DNA of 64,000 bases from Paenibacillus sp. FJAT-26967 (GCF_001541095.1 NZ_LMXH01000008.1:1-64000); one strand, 5' to 3'. Shown: positions 38,175 through 48,018, numbered from the stretch's first letter. Notes: a model not told the origin generated them from the letters alone. A program made the numbers and translations.

Positions 38175-40235
38175 ATGCACGGATATAATGCGGCAAACCG
38201 GATGCTGCGCAAGCTATTATGGTGGTTTGTCATTGTGGGGCTTTTGGCTTCTCTGCCGCTTGCGTTCTTCCGTCAAGAGACGGAAACCTCGGCGAACCAG
38301 GTTGAATTTGTATTCGATTATCGCGACTTACTGGAGATGTCGGACGTGCGTCCGAATCCGCGGGGATTCGTTCTGCAGCAGCTACAGGCAATGAAACAGG
38401 CTGGCATCGAGTCCCTGGCCGTGTATGAGTCGACCTTGTCTGAACTTAGGCTGAGCAGGCGGATCGAAGTGTTCTCCTCACGTGAGGCCACCTCGCTGAC
38501 GCAAAAGCCTATTTCGCCCAATGAAAACTTCACGTACATTTTGTTTACGGATCCTTCTTCCGAAGCGAAAATAAAGCCGATGATCGAGAACACTTTTGCG
38601 AAGCTTAACGTGAAGACAAGCCCGTGGGATTTTAAAAACCAACCGGGTCTAATCATCGAAATGAATATGGAAGAAGCCAACCTGAAGCCAATGGATCCGG
38701 ATCCGATCACGCTTGAAATGCTGAAGGATCATGGTTTTCATATCGTCGTCCGTCTCGGAAACAAACGTGAGTTTGTAACGAATGAAATGGATGCTATGCT
38801 TGCTAATTTATACAAAATGGGGGTTCGCCGCTTACTGATTGATGGTGACTACGCCCCGGGATTCTCTGATGATCCCAAACAAGTCCAGCTTCACAAGATG
38901 GGTATTTTACTCGAGAAATACGACATGGGCTTAGCCAATATTGAGATGCTGAAGCAACCTCAAAAAGGCTTTGGCGTTCTTGCCGAAGAAACTGGCTACA
39001 ATGTAGTGCGGCTCCACTCCTTTACCGAGAAAGATGGGGAGAAATTGACCGAAAGTCTCGTCAAAGAAGATAGGGAAGCACGGATTCAACAGACGGCGGA
39101 CCGGATCGTACTGGCCGTCAAGGACCGCAACATCCGTATGATTTTCCTGAATGGCAGAGCTGTTAAGAATCTGGAAAAAGGTGCGATTATAACACCTTTG
39201 GACGCTATCTATGAAAGTTTGAATGGGCCAGATGGAGCCATTAAGCGTATAGAAGAAGCAGGTTTTACTGTAGCTCCTGCCCAAAAATTCGACTATAGCT
39301 ATAACGACTATCAGAATATCGCAAGATTCTTTATGCTGCTTGGCAGTATCAGCCTAATTGTTTTGCTGTTGGGGTATTTTATACCCGAAGCGTCGCTGCT
39401 TTTGTTTGTTCTAGGCCTTATTGGCGCATCGGGCTTGTATTTCTTGTCACCAAGTCTGTATGCTCAAGCGCTCGCTTTGGGCACATCAATCGCCGCTCCG
39501 AGTATCGCAGTCATTGAGGCGATTCGTTCCGTTCAAGCAGGCAGGGCAGCCAAGGCCAAATCAGCTGTGGTCTATGCGATCGTTCAATTAGTCAAAACAA
39601 CCCTGATCTCATTGATCGGTGTCGTGTACGTTGTGGGCCTGCTGAATCACATTTCTTATTTCCTGGTTATGCAGCAGTTCAGAGGTGTAAGTCTGCTGCA
39701 TTTGCTCCCGATCGCAATCGTAGGGCTCTATCTGCTCCTCTTCCGCGAAAAGCTTAACTACCAGCAGCGCGGGGAGCAGGTTAAGAAGCTCCTTAAAGCC
39801 AATATCAGCGTTTTATGGGTAGTTGTAGCTGCAGCAGGTGCCGCTGTTATTTTCTACTACCTCTCACGAACAGGTAATGAAGGACAAGCTTCGCCGTTTG
39901 AACGTTATTTCCGTTCATTCCTGGAGAACACTCTGGGTGTGCGTCCGCGGACGAAAGAATTCTTGTTGTCTCATCCGCTCTTCTTGTTCGGTGCGTATCT
40001 CACGGTAAAATACCGGAATGCGGTATACCTGCTTCTGATCGGCGTAATCGGGCAGCTCTCCATTGTGGATACATTCGCACATCTGCACACCCCGCTTCAC
40101 ATTTCAGGCATTCGTGTCGTGTACGGAATTGTGTTCGGACTCATCATCGGCTTGCTCTTGATTGCAGCCTGGGAAATCGTCACAAGGAGTTGGAAAGCAT
40201 GGGCAGCCAAACGCCGCGCAGCGGTAAAAGGGTAG
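38175..40235 (+). CDS. DUF5693-type large membrane protein upstream of csaB
   Basis: A 686-aa protein: an N-terminal membrane helix (about residues 13-32), a large extracytoplasmic domain of about 340 residues, then roughly eight hydrophobic segments from residue 390 to the end. I believe it is the DUF5693 family that commonly precedes csaB in Paenibacillus; no function is established. It overlaps csaB by 37 bp, so the two are almost certainly co-translated, and a role in SCWP export, ligation or modification is the natural guess. In B. anthracis the csaB partner is csaA, a putative oligosaccharide transporter. The start could be TTG 38172 or ATG 38175; GGAG lies at 38160-38163. Confidence 0.75.
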   Translation: MHGYNAANRMLRKLLWWFVIVGLLASLPLAFFRQETETSANQVEFVFDYRDLLEMSDVRPNPRGFVLQQLQAMKQAGIESLAVYESTLSELRLSRRIEVFSSREATSLTQKPISPNENFTYILFTDPSSEAKIKPMIENTFAKLNVKTSPWDFKNQPGLIIEMNMEEANLKPMDPDPITLEMLKDHGFHIVVRLGNKREFVTNEMDAMLANLYKMGVRRLLIDGDYAPGFSDDPKQVQLHKMGILLEKYDMGLANIEMLKQPQKGFGVLAEETGYNVVRLHSFTEKDGEKLTESLVKEDREARIQQTADRIVLAVKDRNIRMIFLNGRAVKNLEKGAIITPLDAIYESLNGPDGAIKRIEEAGFTVAPAQKFDYSYNDYQNIARFFMLLGSISLIVLLLGYFIPEASLLLFVLGLIGASGLYFLSPSLYAQALALGTSIAAPSIAVIEAIRSVQAGRAAKAKSAVVYAIVQLVKTTLISLIGVVYVVGLLNHISYFLVMQQFRGVSLLHLLPIAIVGLYLLLFREKLNYQQRGEQVKKLLKANISVLWVVVAAAGAAVIFYYLSRTGNEGQASPFERYFRSFLENTLGVRPRTKEFLLSHPLFLFGAYLTVKYRNAVYLLLIGVIGQLSIVDTFAHLHTPLHISGIRVVYGIVFGLIIGLLLIAAWEIVTRSWKAWAAKRRAAVKG

Positions 40236-41389
40236 TTCTCTCCGGTTATTACGGCTTCGATAACAGCGGAGATGAGGCTGTACTGCAGTCTATTCTGCTT
40301 GCGCTGCAAGAACAGGGTGAAGCGGCTGGTGTGCGCATTCAGCCGGTCGTTCTGTCAGCTAATCCTCAGCGGACTACCGAAATGTACGGAGTCGAGGCGG
40401 TACACCGGATGAAGATCCCGGATTTATTCCGGACGATCCGTTCATCGGACGGGCTCATCAGCGGAGGCGGCAGCCTGCTGCAGGATGCGACTAGCTCACG
40501 CACCATCCCGTACTACCTGTTGGTTCTTAAACTGGCCCAGTGGTTCCGCAAACCGACGTTTATTTATTCGCAAGGTGTCGGTCCCGTGAGCAATCGCCGC
40601 TTCTATTCCTGGATCGGGTCCACATTTAAGAAATGTCCCATGATTTCGGTACGAGACCAGGAATCTGCAGATTTACTCGGCACCATGGGCGTGCCGGCTT
40701 CGTCCGTCCGGGTTGTACCGGACCCGGTGATGGGTCTTCCGCTGCGCTCGGCAGAGGCGGGAGCGGAGAGCGACAGCTCCTCCGGTCACCAGTCGCCACT
40801 AACTGCCGGCAGGGCGGGACAAGCACCCGATGACGGCGCAGGATCTGCGGTTCCCGTCATCGGAGTATCGGTCCGTTACTGGAACACGGACCGCTCCGAG
40901 CTGGACGCGCTGGCAGAAGCGCTGCGCGTCGTGATGAGCAGGCGGCAAGTTCAAATCCGCCTGCTGCCGTTTCATCTCCCTTCGGACGAGGAAGCATCCG
41001 CTTACGTGGCGGATCGAGTCGGCCCGAAGGGCGAAGGGCATGACGTCCGCATTGTCAGCGGCGTCACGCATCCGCAGGACATGCTCGCCGAGGTGAGCGC
41101 CTGCGATGTGCTCGTCGGCATGAGATTGCATTCGCTGATCTATGCCGCCTCGCAGTTTGTTCCGATGGTCGGCGTGTCCTACGACCCTAAGATCGATCAA
41201 TTCCTCGCGAGGCTCGGAATGGTTGCGGCCGCGTCGACGGAGCAATTCGATCCGGCGGCTGTAGCCGCCGAGATCGAGAGGCTGCTCGACGGGCGCGAGG
41301 CTTGGGCGGCCGAGAAGAAAGCCGCCATTGACCGGCTGAAGAAAGAAGCGCAGCAGCCGGCGCAACAAATCGTGCAATATTACCGTTAA
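40199..41389 (+). CDS. csaB: polysaccharide pyruvyl transferase CsaB
   Basis: A 396-aa member of the pyruvyltransferase family (PF04230). It opens with VVLSGYYGFDNSGDEAVLQSIL, followed by SGGGSLLQDATSSRTIPYY and the C-terminal DVLVGMRLHSLIYAAS. CsaB adds the 4,6-pyruvyl ketal to ManNAc of the SCWP; this group is what SLH domains bind. Residues about 185-225 form a low-complexity Ser/Gly/Ala insert encoded by GC-rich DNA (40740-40860). AAGGAG (40184-40189) selects the ATG at 40199, inside the upstream gene. Three SLH-domain proteins in this window are expected clients. Confidence 0.93.
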   Translation: MGSQTPRSGKRVVLSGYYGFDNSGDEAVLQSILLALQEQGEAAGVRIQPVVLSANPQRTTEMYGVEAVHRMKIPDLFRTIRSSDGLISGGGSLLQDATSSRTIPYYLLVLKLAQWFRKPTFIYSQGVGPVSNRRFYSWIGSTFKKCPMISVRDQESADLLGTMGVPASSVRVVPDPVMGLPLRSAEAGAESDSSSGHQSPLTAGRAGQAPDDGAGSAVPVIGVSVRYWNTDRSELDALAEALRVVMSRRQVQIRLLPFHLPSDEEASAYVADRVGPKGEGHDVRIVSGVTHPQDMLAEVSACDVLVGMRLHSLIYAASQFVPMVGVSYDPKIDQFLARLGMVAAASTEQFDPAAVAAEIERLLDGREAWAAEKKAAIDRLKKEAQQPAQQIVQYYR

Positions 41390-41403
41390 GAGGGATGAGA
41401 CCA

Positions 41404-42177
41404 ATGACTGCTAACGATAACGCAATGGTGCCGATTGTTCGGATATACGGCGTTCCCGTTTCCAAGATGAACATGCAAGACACGGTAGCCTACTTAACTG
41501 AAGCGATAGAATCTCGCCGGCCGCACCATGTCATTACGGCGAATCCGATCATGATTATGGCAGCTCTTCAAGATCCTGATTACATGCGGATGATGCATAC
41601 CGCGGATCTGATTGTACCGGACGGGAACGGGCTTGTTTGGGCCACCAAATACGTAGGCCAGCCGGTATCGGAGCGAGTTCCGGGAATCGATCTTATTCAT
41701 GAGTTAATGAGAACCGGCGAAGCCCGGAGATGGAAAGTTTATATGCTCGGAACGACCCGGGAGACGATAGCGGCCGCGGCTGCCAAACTTGCGCAGCAGT
41801 ATCCGCTGATTGATATTGTCGGGTTTCGTGACGGTTTTTTCGGAGAAGAGGAAGACGATGCGGTCGTAGGTCAGATCAGGGCTCTTGAGCCTGATATTCT
41901 ACTGGTCGGGCGTTCGGCTTCGACTCAAGAACCTTGGATTTCGAAACATAAGCAGGGGTTGGCCGTTCCTGTTATAATGGGTGTAGGCGGGAGTTTTGAT
42001 GTTTTTGCAGGGAAGCTTAAAAGAGCCCCCAAATTGTTTCAGAAGCTTAAATTAGAATGGTTTTACCGGCTGCTGCAAGAGCCTTCGAGGCTTGGAAGAA
42101 TGATGGTTTTGCCGCAATTTGTAATGAAAGTGGTTCGAGACAAAGAAAATGTGTTAAAAACCGTTGAAAAGCGATGA
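41404..42177 (+). CDS. tagA: WecG/TagA/CpsF family glycosyltransferase
   Basis: A 257-aa GT26 enzyme. Conserved features: HHVITANPIMIM with the threonine near the active site, ADLIVPDGNGLVWA with the catalytic aspartate, ERVPGIDL, and the C-terminal GGSFDVFAGKLKRAP and LEWFYRL. TagA transfers ManNAc from UDP-ManNAc onto lipid-linked GlcNAc. The usual G-x-P-K/R-Q-E-K-W loop is altered here to SASTQEPW. GAGGG (41390-41394) favours the ATG at 41404 over that at 41395. It lies between csaB and tagO, consistent with SCWP synthesis. Confidence 0.9.
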   Translation: MTANDNAMVPIVRIYGVPVSKMNMQDTVAYLTEAIESRRPHHVITANPIMIMAALQDPDYMRMMHTADLIVPDGNGLVWATKYVGQPVSERVPGIDLIHELMRTGEARRWKVYMLGTTRETIAAAAAKLAQQYPLIDIVGFRDGFFGEEEDDAVVGQIRALEPDILLVGRSASTQEPWISKHKQGLAVPVIMGVGGSFDVFAGKLKRAPKLFQKLKLEWFYRLLQEPSRLGRMMVLPQFVMKVVRDKENVLKTVEKR

Positions 42178-42305
42178 AAATTGGCCGCTGTACGCTGAAT
42201 TGAGATGAAATTGAGATTAGCGTTCTCAATCGAGTAGAAGTATAATTTGGTCGGCAGAACAATCAGTACAAGTTACTCGCAATAAGAGGGGTTGAAAAAC
42301 CGATT

Positions 42306-43421
42306 ATGAATGTATTATATGTGCTAGGCTTTGTTGTATCCTGCCTATTCGCACTGTTGTTAACACCGCTAGTCAAACGGTTTGCTTTCTGGGTTGGCGC
42401 CACGGATAAACCTAACCACCGGAAAGTACATACCAAGATTATGGCGCGGATGGGCGGAGTAGCTATATTCCTGGCATTTGTAGGTGCTTTCTTTGTAATA
42501 TCTCCGGCGCTTTCGGGAGTAAATGCCAATGCGGCGCTTGCACTGGTGCTTGGCGGATTGGTCATTGTAATTACAGGAGCACTGGATGACCGCTTTGAAC
42601 TCTCGCCTAAATGGAAGCTGCTTGGACAGATTATTGCGGCCTGTATCGTAGTTGCTTTTGGTTTGAAAATTAATGAATTCAATGTCCCGTTCGGCGGACA
42701 TATTTCTTTACCCGATTACATCAGCATGCCTTTGACTGTCCTATGGATTGTAGGCGTTTCGAATGCTGTTAATCTGATCGATGGACTTGACGGTCTATCG
42801 GCTGGTGTTTCTGGAATCGGAACAGGGACCATTCTTATTCTCGCACTGCTGACACCATTCAGTGATGCGGTTACGGTTGTGCTGTTATGTACCATTTTAC
42901 TTGGAAGCATTACAGGCTTTCTGTTCTACAACTTCCATCCGGCCAAAATTTTTATGGGCGATTCGGGAGCGCTTTTCTTGGGTTTCGCGCTGGCGACACT
43001 TTCTATCCTCGGATTTAAAGTATCGGTCGTACTCTCCTTGCTTACACCGATTATGATCTTGGGTGTGCCGCTTTCGGATACTTTCTTTGCTATCATGCGC
43101 CGTTTCCTGAACAAGAAGCCGATTTCTGAAGCAGATAAGAACCACTTGCACCACTGCCTGCTGCAGCTTGGGTTTAGTCACCGGACGACTGTGTTGATTA
43201 TTTACGGCATCGCTGCTATGTTTGGCGGAGTAGCAATTGTCTTGAATAATTATAATGATTCCGCTTGGTTAACGGTTCTGATTGTAGCCATCCTGCTGTT
43301 TGTTCTAGTGGTAGGTGCAGAGGCTATCGGAATTATCAGCAGCAGCAAAAAGCCGGTTATCCGGTTCTTGCAGAAGCTGGGTGTTAAATCAACAAGTTTC
43401 AACAGCCGCTTGCCGAAGTGA
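42306..43421 (+). CDS. tagO: undecaprenyl-phosphate GlcNAc-1-phosphate transferase (TagO/WecA)
   Basis: A 371-aa polytopic enzyme of the MraY/WecA family. It has KPNHRKVHTKIMARMGG, GALDDRFEL, NLIDGLDGLSAG, HPAKIFMGDSGALFLG and the C-terminal HLHHCLLQLGFSHR with the UDP-GlcNAc histidines. It loads GlcNAc-1-P onto undecaprenyl phosphate at the membrane, the first step of teichoic acid or SCWP synthesis, followed by TagA. GAGGGG lies about 14 nt before the ATG, slightly long. A TATAAT at 42240-42245 may be a local promoter. Confidence 0.93.
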   Translation: MNVLYVLGFVVSCLFALLLTPLVKRFAFWVGATDKPNHRKVHTKIMARMGGVAIFLAFVGAFFVISPALSGVNANAALALVLGGLVIVITGALDDRFELSPKWKLLGQIIAACIVVAFGLKINEFNVPFGGHISLPDYISMPLTVLWIVGVSNAVNLIDGLDGLSAGVSGIGTGTILILALLTPFSDAVTVVLLCTILLGSITGFLFYNFHPAKIFMGDSGALFLGFALATLSILGFKVSVVLSLLTPIMILGVPLSDTFFAIMRRFLNKKPISEADKNHLHHCLLQLGFSHRTTVLIIYGIAAMFGGVAIVLNNYNDSAWLTVLIVAILLFVLVVGAEAIGIISSSKKPVIRFLQKLGVKSTSFNSRLPK

Positions 43422-43539
43422 TAGTGACGTTATAAAGATGACCTAATGTGAGTTTTGGATAGACTATATCTGTTGATAAGGCTAAGCGACCGTTCTAATA
43501 TTTTCTTTCATAAATAAATACCTGTTTTTTTATATGAGA

Positions 43540-43568
43540 AGGCCACTCCGTTGCGGGGTGGCTTTTTT
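43540..43568 (+). terminator. terminator after tagO
   Basis: AAGGCCACTCCG (43539-43550) pairs with CGGGGTGGCTT (43554-43564), followed by T6. It ends the csaB-tagA-tagO group. The remaining 185 nt before the SLH gene are AT-rich, without a gene. AGGAGG at 43681 has no usable start at a suitable distance. Confidence 0.88.
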
Positions 43569-43753
43569 GGTGGGTTTTAATTTCCAAATACTGATAAACA
43601 CCTAAACTTTTCAGAAAGGCATACCGATATTTAAAATACGACTACTTTATTTTAAGACGGCTTATTTGCTTTGAATTGGAAGGAGGCCCCTTAAAGCAAT
43701 ACCTTTTCATGCTATCCGTCGATTAGAACCTATTTATATAAGGAGGAGTTATT

Positions 43754-46700
43754 TTGAAAATGAAATCCCGCAAATGGCTCAGCGTCGTGATGATGTTTGC
43801 CATGTTGATCAGTCTGCTTCCGCCCCTTACGGCGTATGCGGCTTCGACCATTTCCATTACGAATATGTACAATAAGACCGTTAACTTCGGCACGGATAAG
43901 GAAGCTCCCGAGGATTACAACAACGTAACCCGTGTAACTCGCAATCCTTTTACTTTAAAAGCAAGTATTTCTAACATCAGTGAATCACAAATCCCTACAA
44001 TTTATTACGAAATTACGAATGTAAATACAAAGCAAGTTACGGTAGAAAAGTCTCACAAACCTTCGCTGACAAGCGCTAATGAAATTACCTTTACGAACAT
44101 TACCCTGTCAGAGGGTCTTAACCGCATTGTTATCAAAATGGGCGATACCAACCAGCTTTCTTCCGCACCCGGCTGGATTTATTATACGCCTACAACGAAC
44201 CTGACCGATTTTACAATCAACAACGAAAACCTTGTAGACGGTAAAATTTATCCGGTAGACCGCAACAACATCAGAATGGGAGTCACCGCGGTAGATATTA
44301 AAGCGAAGGCTTCCAATGCCAATCAAGTTAAGGCATATGAGTCGGGCAGTGCCAATGCGAAGCTTGGTATCCTGAACCGCAGCGAAGGCATGGTGTATTT
44401 CCGTGGCGGCGACGCAGCAGGCAATTGTGGGGCCACCGGCGAGATCTGTTTGAAAGCCGGGGATAACCGGATCGTTTTTGATTCGAGCAATGATTCGAAT
44501 TCCTACCAGACTGAGAAGCGCTTTGTTTATGACAACGGCCAGCCATTTGCTTTTGGCGTGGAGATGGGAAAAACCAGCGCAGGACAAACGGAATCTCTGT
44601 TAAACAAACCAAACTTCGATGTTAAAGACCTGACACTCAAAACAAATCTTAAAGTAGACTACAACAGAGATGGTACGAATGCGCCTACATCTCTTCGTTA
44701 TAACTTGGTAGATATCATGGTGAATGGTAACCAGGTTGCAGCTAATCTGGATCTTAACACACCATCTTCCTCTGTCGGGGGTGCTGTTAAGCAGTTTGGC
44801 AAAGGAACAGGCCTGAAGAATGAGTACGATGTATTCAACCTTACTCTTGATCTGAATGTAGCCGGGATATCTGAATGGACAGCAGTCCGCAACCCTCAGC
44901 AAGTTCAGTTTATTTTTAAAGATTCACTGGGAGTAGCCGGAACAGCGTCTTCTACTTACACCTTCAGCTACACCAATCCGAGCGAAGCCGGAGTAACGGA
45001 TGTTGCTATGGTAACGGGTAAAGATGCGGCAACGAATCAGAATATTTATACTTCCTTGTCTGAGTTGGCGACTACAGAAGTTAATGAATTACCAGTAGAA
45101 ATGAAGATTCTAACGAATGCTCATACAGCTAAAATTAGAGTTCTGCTTGATAACAAACAAGTTTCTGAAATCTCTAACCCAGGGAACAACGAATTTATTT
45201 ACAAACTGGAGAACATAACGGACGGGCAAAAGCAGTTGAAATTCCTGCCGATAGATGCAGCGGGGATTCCGGTTGAGAATGGCAGCCGGGAGTATAGCAT
45301 CCAAATCAACAATGCACCTTACATTATTGCCAATCAAATTTCCAGTCCTGGTAACACAGGGATTACGATCCGTGGTGTGGATCAGCTCACTTGTGGAACA
45401 ACAGTAGGATGTCTTTCCGGTAAAGCGGTCAACTACCTTCCAACCGGAGCAGGCAATAAAGTTGAGCTTTATGTGAATGACAAAATGATCGAGCTTCAGG
45501 CAGCAGATTTTGATGCTAATCGTCAATTCAAATTTGAATTAACCAAATTAGCGGCAAAATACGGAATTACAGCAGCTCAACTGTTTAGCGAAGGAGCTAA
45601 CCAGATCAAGTTCTATATGTATGTTAACAATTCATTGATCAGCCGGGCTGTCTATAATGTTAACTTGATTACGGCTGAAGCTCCTGAAGTTGTTCTTTTC
45701 TTGCCGAAGGAAGATACAGCTGGCAAAACTAAGTTTCCCAAAGCTCAGAAGCCGGATATGTATGCAACTACAGAGCGCACTGTTCAATTGAACGGTAAAT
45801 ATTTTAATACGAATGCAGGCAATGTGACCGTTTCCCTGAACGTTTACTCCAAAGATAAAGACGGCAATCCAAAAAACGATTACCATACTTGGAGCTCCAC
45901 TACTGGATCTAGCACATCGGTATCAGGCGGATTTTTCGCAAGTATGCCATCTTCGGGGGTAGACTTCACAACCAATGCAATCGCCCTTCCGGAAAGAGGC
46001 GAGATGACATTCCAGTTCACGGTGACCAATCAAGCGAATATGAGCGTGTCCAAAACCGTTACTATCGCTAGAGAGCCCTTGGCCTATGTCATTAAAGAAC
46101 CGATATTGATTGAGAATGAAAAGCATGAATACCAAGCCAATATTAATAGTAACTTTACCAAAATTGTGATTGACGCTGAGAAAGCGGATAGTGTTGTTTT
46201 CGGTAAAGAAAAAGCGGATAAAGAGACTTTGTATGAAAACGGTTTGGAAGTCGATCGTTTTACTTATGAAGTGAGAGATCTTAAGGCTGGCAAGAACACA
46301 GTCAAATTTACTGTTAACCGGGGCAGCACCAAAACAAGCGGAAGTATCGTACTCTTTAATACGAATACGCCAGTTGCAGGCGCGCAGTATCTGGATAACA
46401 TGGGCTCCAGCTTCAAAGTGTTTGATGGCGGACTCCAGCTGAAATTTGATAAAGACACGAAGCTTAAACGTTATAAGCCTACATTTGATAACAAAGAGTA
46501 TATTACCGCGGACCGCAAATTGTATTTCGGTATCGCGGATAGCATTGACGGACGAGTGGATAAGTTCTCCATTCACAATCAGTTCCCTAACGATTATGCG
46601 AAATCCCGCTTAGCTGTCAAAGGCAAGTCTGATAACTTCAGTACGGCTAGCAAGTTATATTATGTGGATGCGGGTGTGATTAATGAGAAATCAAGCGCAC

Positions 46701-47623
46701 AAACTCCAGAAGACTATTTAAGCTATGCTTTGCAAGGCAGAGGTATTGAGCCATACGATCCAAAGACAAACTTCTTTACACGCTCAGTCGATCAAACAGT
46801 AGTTCCTACTAAACGTGGTACTTTAACGCTTAAGTTTGATCCTTCTATCCGTGATGATGCCGGCAAATACATTTCGGTCTTCTTCTTTGATACGTATGAG
46901 CAGTACAACACTTTGACTGGCCGCGGATGGGTTAATCTCGGTGGTACAGTGAATACGGGAAGCAACACCATTACCGTACCTTTCGAGAAATTCGGTTACT
47001 ATCAAGTTATGTACATGGACAAAGGATTCGATGATTTAACGGGTCACCCGTGGGCAAGAAATGAATTGGAGATGTTATTCTCCAAAGGAATTATGAACAG
47101 TAAGACAAATTACTCGTTTAGTCCGAACGAGCCGATTTCCCGCGGTGAGTTCGCGACGATGCTTGTCCGTATCTTTGATCTCCCGCTGAATTACGGGGGG
47201 ACACCAACGTTTATTGACGTATTCAAAGTCGAGAACCTCTACGGACTGTATGATTATAAGTACATTGAGACGGCAGCTCGTGCCGGTATCATTCGTGGTA
47301 CTGCCGGCAACCGTTTCAGTCCGGATAGTTCTATTACCCGTCAAGATATGGCGGTCATGATTGCACGCGCAGCTGATTTGAAGCTTGCAACGGACGCGAA
47401 TAAGACTTTGAGCAGCCTGCAGAAGACATTTACGGATGGCAGCGCCATTGACTATTATGCACGCCCGGCCGTAGAAGCGGTATTCAAGAAGAAGTATATT
47501 GAGGGCAAACCTAACGTTCTTATTGAAGGCCAGAAGAAAGAAACCGTGCGTTTCGATCCGCTGGAGACCTTCACAAGAGCAGAGGCTGCTATTGTGGCAT
47601 CGCGAGTTATGGGTACTAAGTAA
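43754..47623 (+). CDS. large secreted SLH-domain surface protein
   Basis: A 1289-aa exported protein. Signal peptide is residues 1-31 (MKMKSRKWLSVVMMF ... AYAA). The middle (about 40-1080) is a long series of beta-rich segments that I cannot assign to a named family; they look like tandem Ig-like modules. Three SLH domains close the protein (about 1090-1289) with SRGE, TRQD and TRAE motifs. Two small cysteine loops occur, Cys225-Cys232 and Cys547-Cys553, unusual in an exposed Firmicute protein. The start is TTG at 43754 with AGGAGGAG six nt upstream. It probably coats the wall through pyruvylated SCWP; its ligand or activity is unknown. Confidence 0.85.
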   Translation: MKMKSRKWLSVVMMFAMLISLLPPLTAYAASTISITNMYNKTVNFGTDKEAPEDYNNVTRVTRNPFTLKASISNISESQIPTIYYEITNVNTKQVTVEKSHKPSLTSANEITFTNITLSEGLNRIVIKMGDTNQLSSAPGWIYYTPTTNLTDFTINNENLVDGKIYPVDRNNIRMGVTAVDIKAKASNANQVKAYESGSANAKLGILNRSEGMVYFRGGDAAGNCGATGEICLKAGDNRIVFDSSNDSNSYQTEKRFVYDNGQPFAFGVEMGKTSAGQTESLLNKPNFDVKDLTLKTNLKVDYNRDGTNAPTSLRYNLVDIMVNGNQVAANLDLNTPSSSVGGAVKQFGKGTGLKNEYDVFNLTLDLNVAGISEWTAVRNPQQVQFIFKDSLGVAGTASSTYTFSYTNPSEAGVTDVAMVTGKDAATNQNIYTSLSELATTEVNELPVEMKILTNAHTAKIRVLLDNKQVSEISNPGNNEFIYKLENITDGQKQLKFLPIDAAGIPVENGSREYSIQINNAPYIIANQISSPGNTGITIRGVDQLTCGTTVGCLSGKAVNYLPTGAGNKVELYVNDKMIELQAADFDANRQFKFELTKLAAKYGITAAQLFSEGANQIKFYMYVNNSLISRAVYNVNLITAEAPEVVLFLPKEDTAGKTKFPKAQKPDMYATTERTVQLNGKYFNTNAGNVTVSLNVYSKDKDGNPKNDYHTWSSTTGSSTSVSGGFFASMPSSGVDFTTNAIALPERGEMTFQFTVTNQANMSVSKTVTIAREPLAYVIKEPILIENEKHEYQANINSNFTKIVIDAEKADSVVFGKEKADKETLYENGLEVDRFTYEVRDLKAGKNTVKFTVNRGSTKTSGSIVLFNTNTPVAGAQYLDNMGSSFKVFDGGLQLKFDKDTKLKRYKPTFDNKEYITADRKLYFGIADSIDGRVDKFSIHNQFPNDYAKSRLAVKGKSDNFSTASKLYYVDAGVINEKSSAQTPEDYLSYALQGRGIEPYDPKTNFFTRSVDQTVVPTKRGTLTLKFDPSIRDDAGKYISVFFFDTYEQYNTLTGRGWVNLGGTVNTGSNTITVPFEKFGYYQVMYMDKGFDDLTGHPWARNELEMLFSKGIMNSKTNYSFSPNEPISRGEFATMLVRIFDLPLNYGGTPTFIDVFKVENLYGLYDYKYIETAARAGIIRGTAGNRFSPDSSITRQDMAVMIARAADLKLATDANKTLSSLQKTFTDGSAIDYYARPAVEAVFKKKYIEGKPNVLIEGQKKETVRFDPLETFTRAEAAIVASRVMGTK

Positions 47624-47640
47624 GGATTATTATGGAAGAT

Positions 47641-47665
47641 ACGGCCGTGCACAATGTGCGGTCGT
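47641..47665 (+). terminator. weak hairpin after the SLH gene
   Basis: ACGGCCGTGC (47641-47650) pairs with GTGCGGTCGT (47656-47665) with wobbles around ACAAT. Only TTCTC follows, so termination would be weak. Confidence 0.5.
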
Positions 47666-47781
47666 TTCTCTATATATAGTAGAAAAACGGCTTAATAGCA
47701 GTGAAATTGGACATGCCTAATAATTCCAAGCTATAATACATAAGAAGTTACAAAATAATTTCAAAAAAAATCGCAACAACC

Positions 47782-47809
47782 GCAACTTTTTCCGAAACCG
47801 TTCGTTTAA
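47782..47809 (+). promoter_or_regulatory. ECF-sigma-like promoter upstream of the S-layer gene
   Basis: GCAAC (47782-47786) followed by TTTTTCC, then 16 nt to CGTTTAA (47803-47809). The AAC -35 with a T-run and a CGT -10 at this spacing is the layout of sigma-W/sigma-M class promoters. A similar GTAACTTTTT element precedes the glycosidase gene at 53878. Confidence 0.45.
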
Positions 47810-47875
47810 TACATTGGAAGAGAAAGAAAGCCCCTAAACACTAAGGTTTTCTGGAATCATTTCTCAAAATTCTTC

Positions 47876-47904
47876 TTTACGTAGCAATAACGCCAATGTA
47901 TAAT
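47876..47904 (+). promoter_or_regulatory. sigma-A promoter of the S-layer gene
   Basis: TTTACG (47876-47881), 17-bp spacer, TATAAT (47899-47904). Transcription from here would give a leader of about 125 nt to the first start codon and 200 nt to the second, typical of long-lived S-layer mRNAs. A further TATACT at 47991-47996 lacks a good -35. Confidence 0.6.
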
Positions 47905-48018
47905 GTTTAAAGTGGTGTTAGATGTCTACATATCTATTATTTTCTCGTTACTAGATTCTATGCGGACATGAGATCTGCAGATGAATTAGTTATACTATTT
48001 CAGGCTCTACAACTCTGG

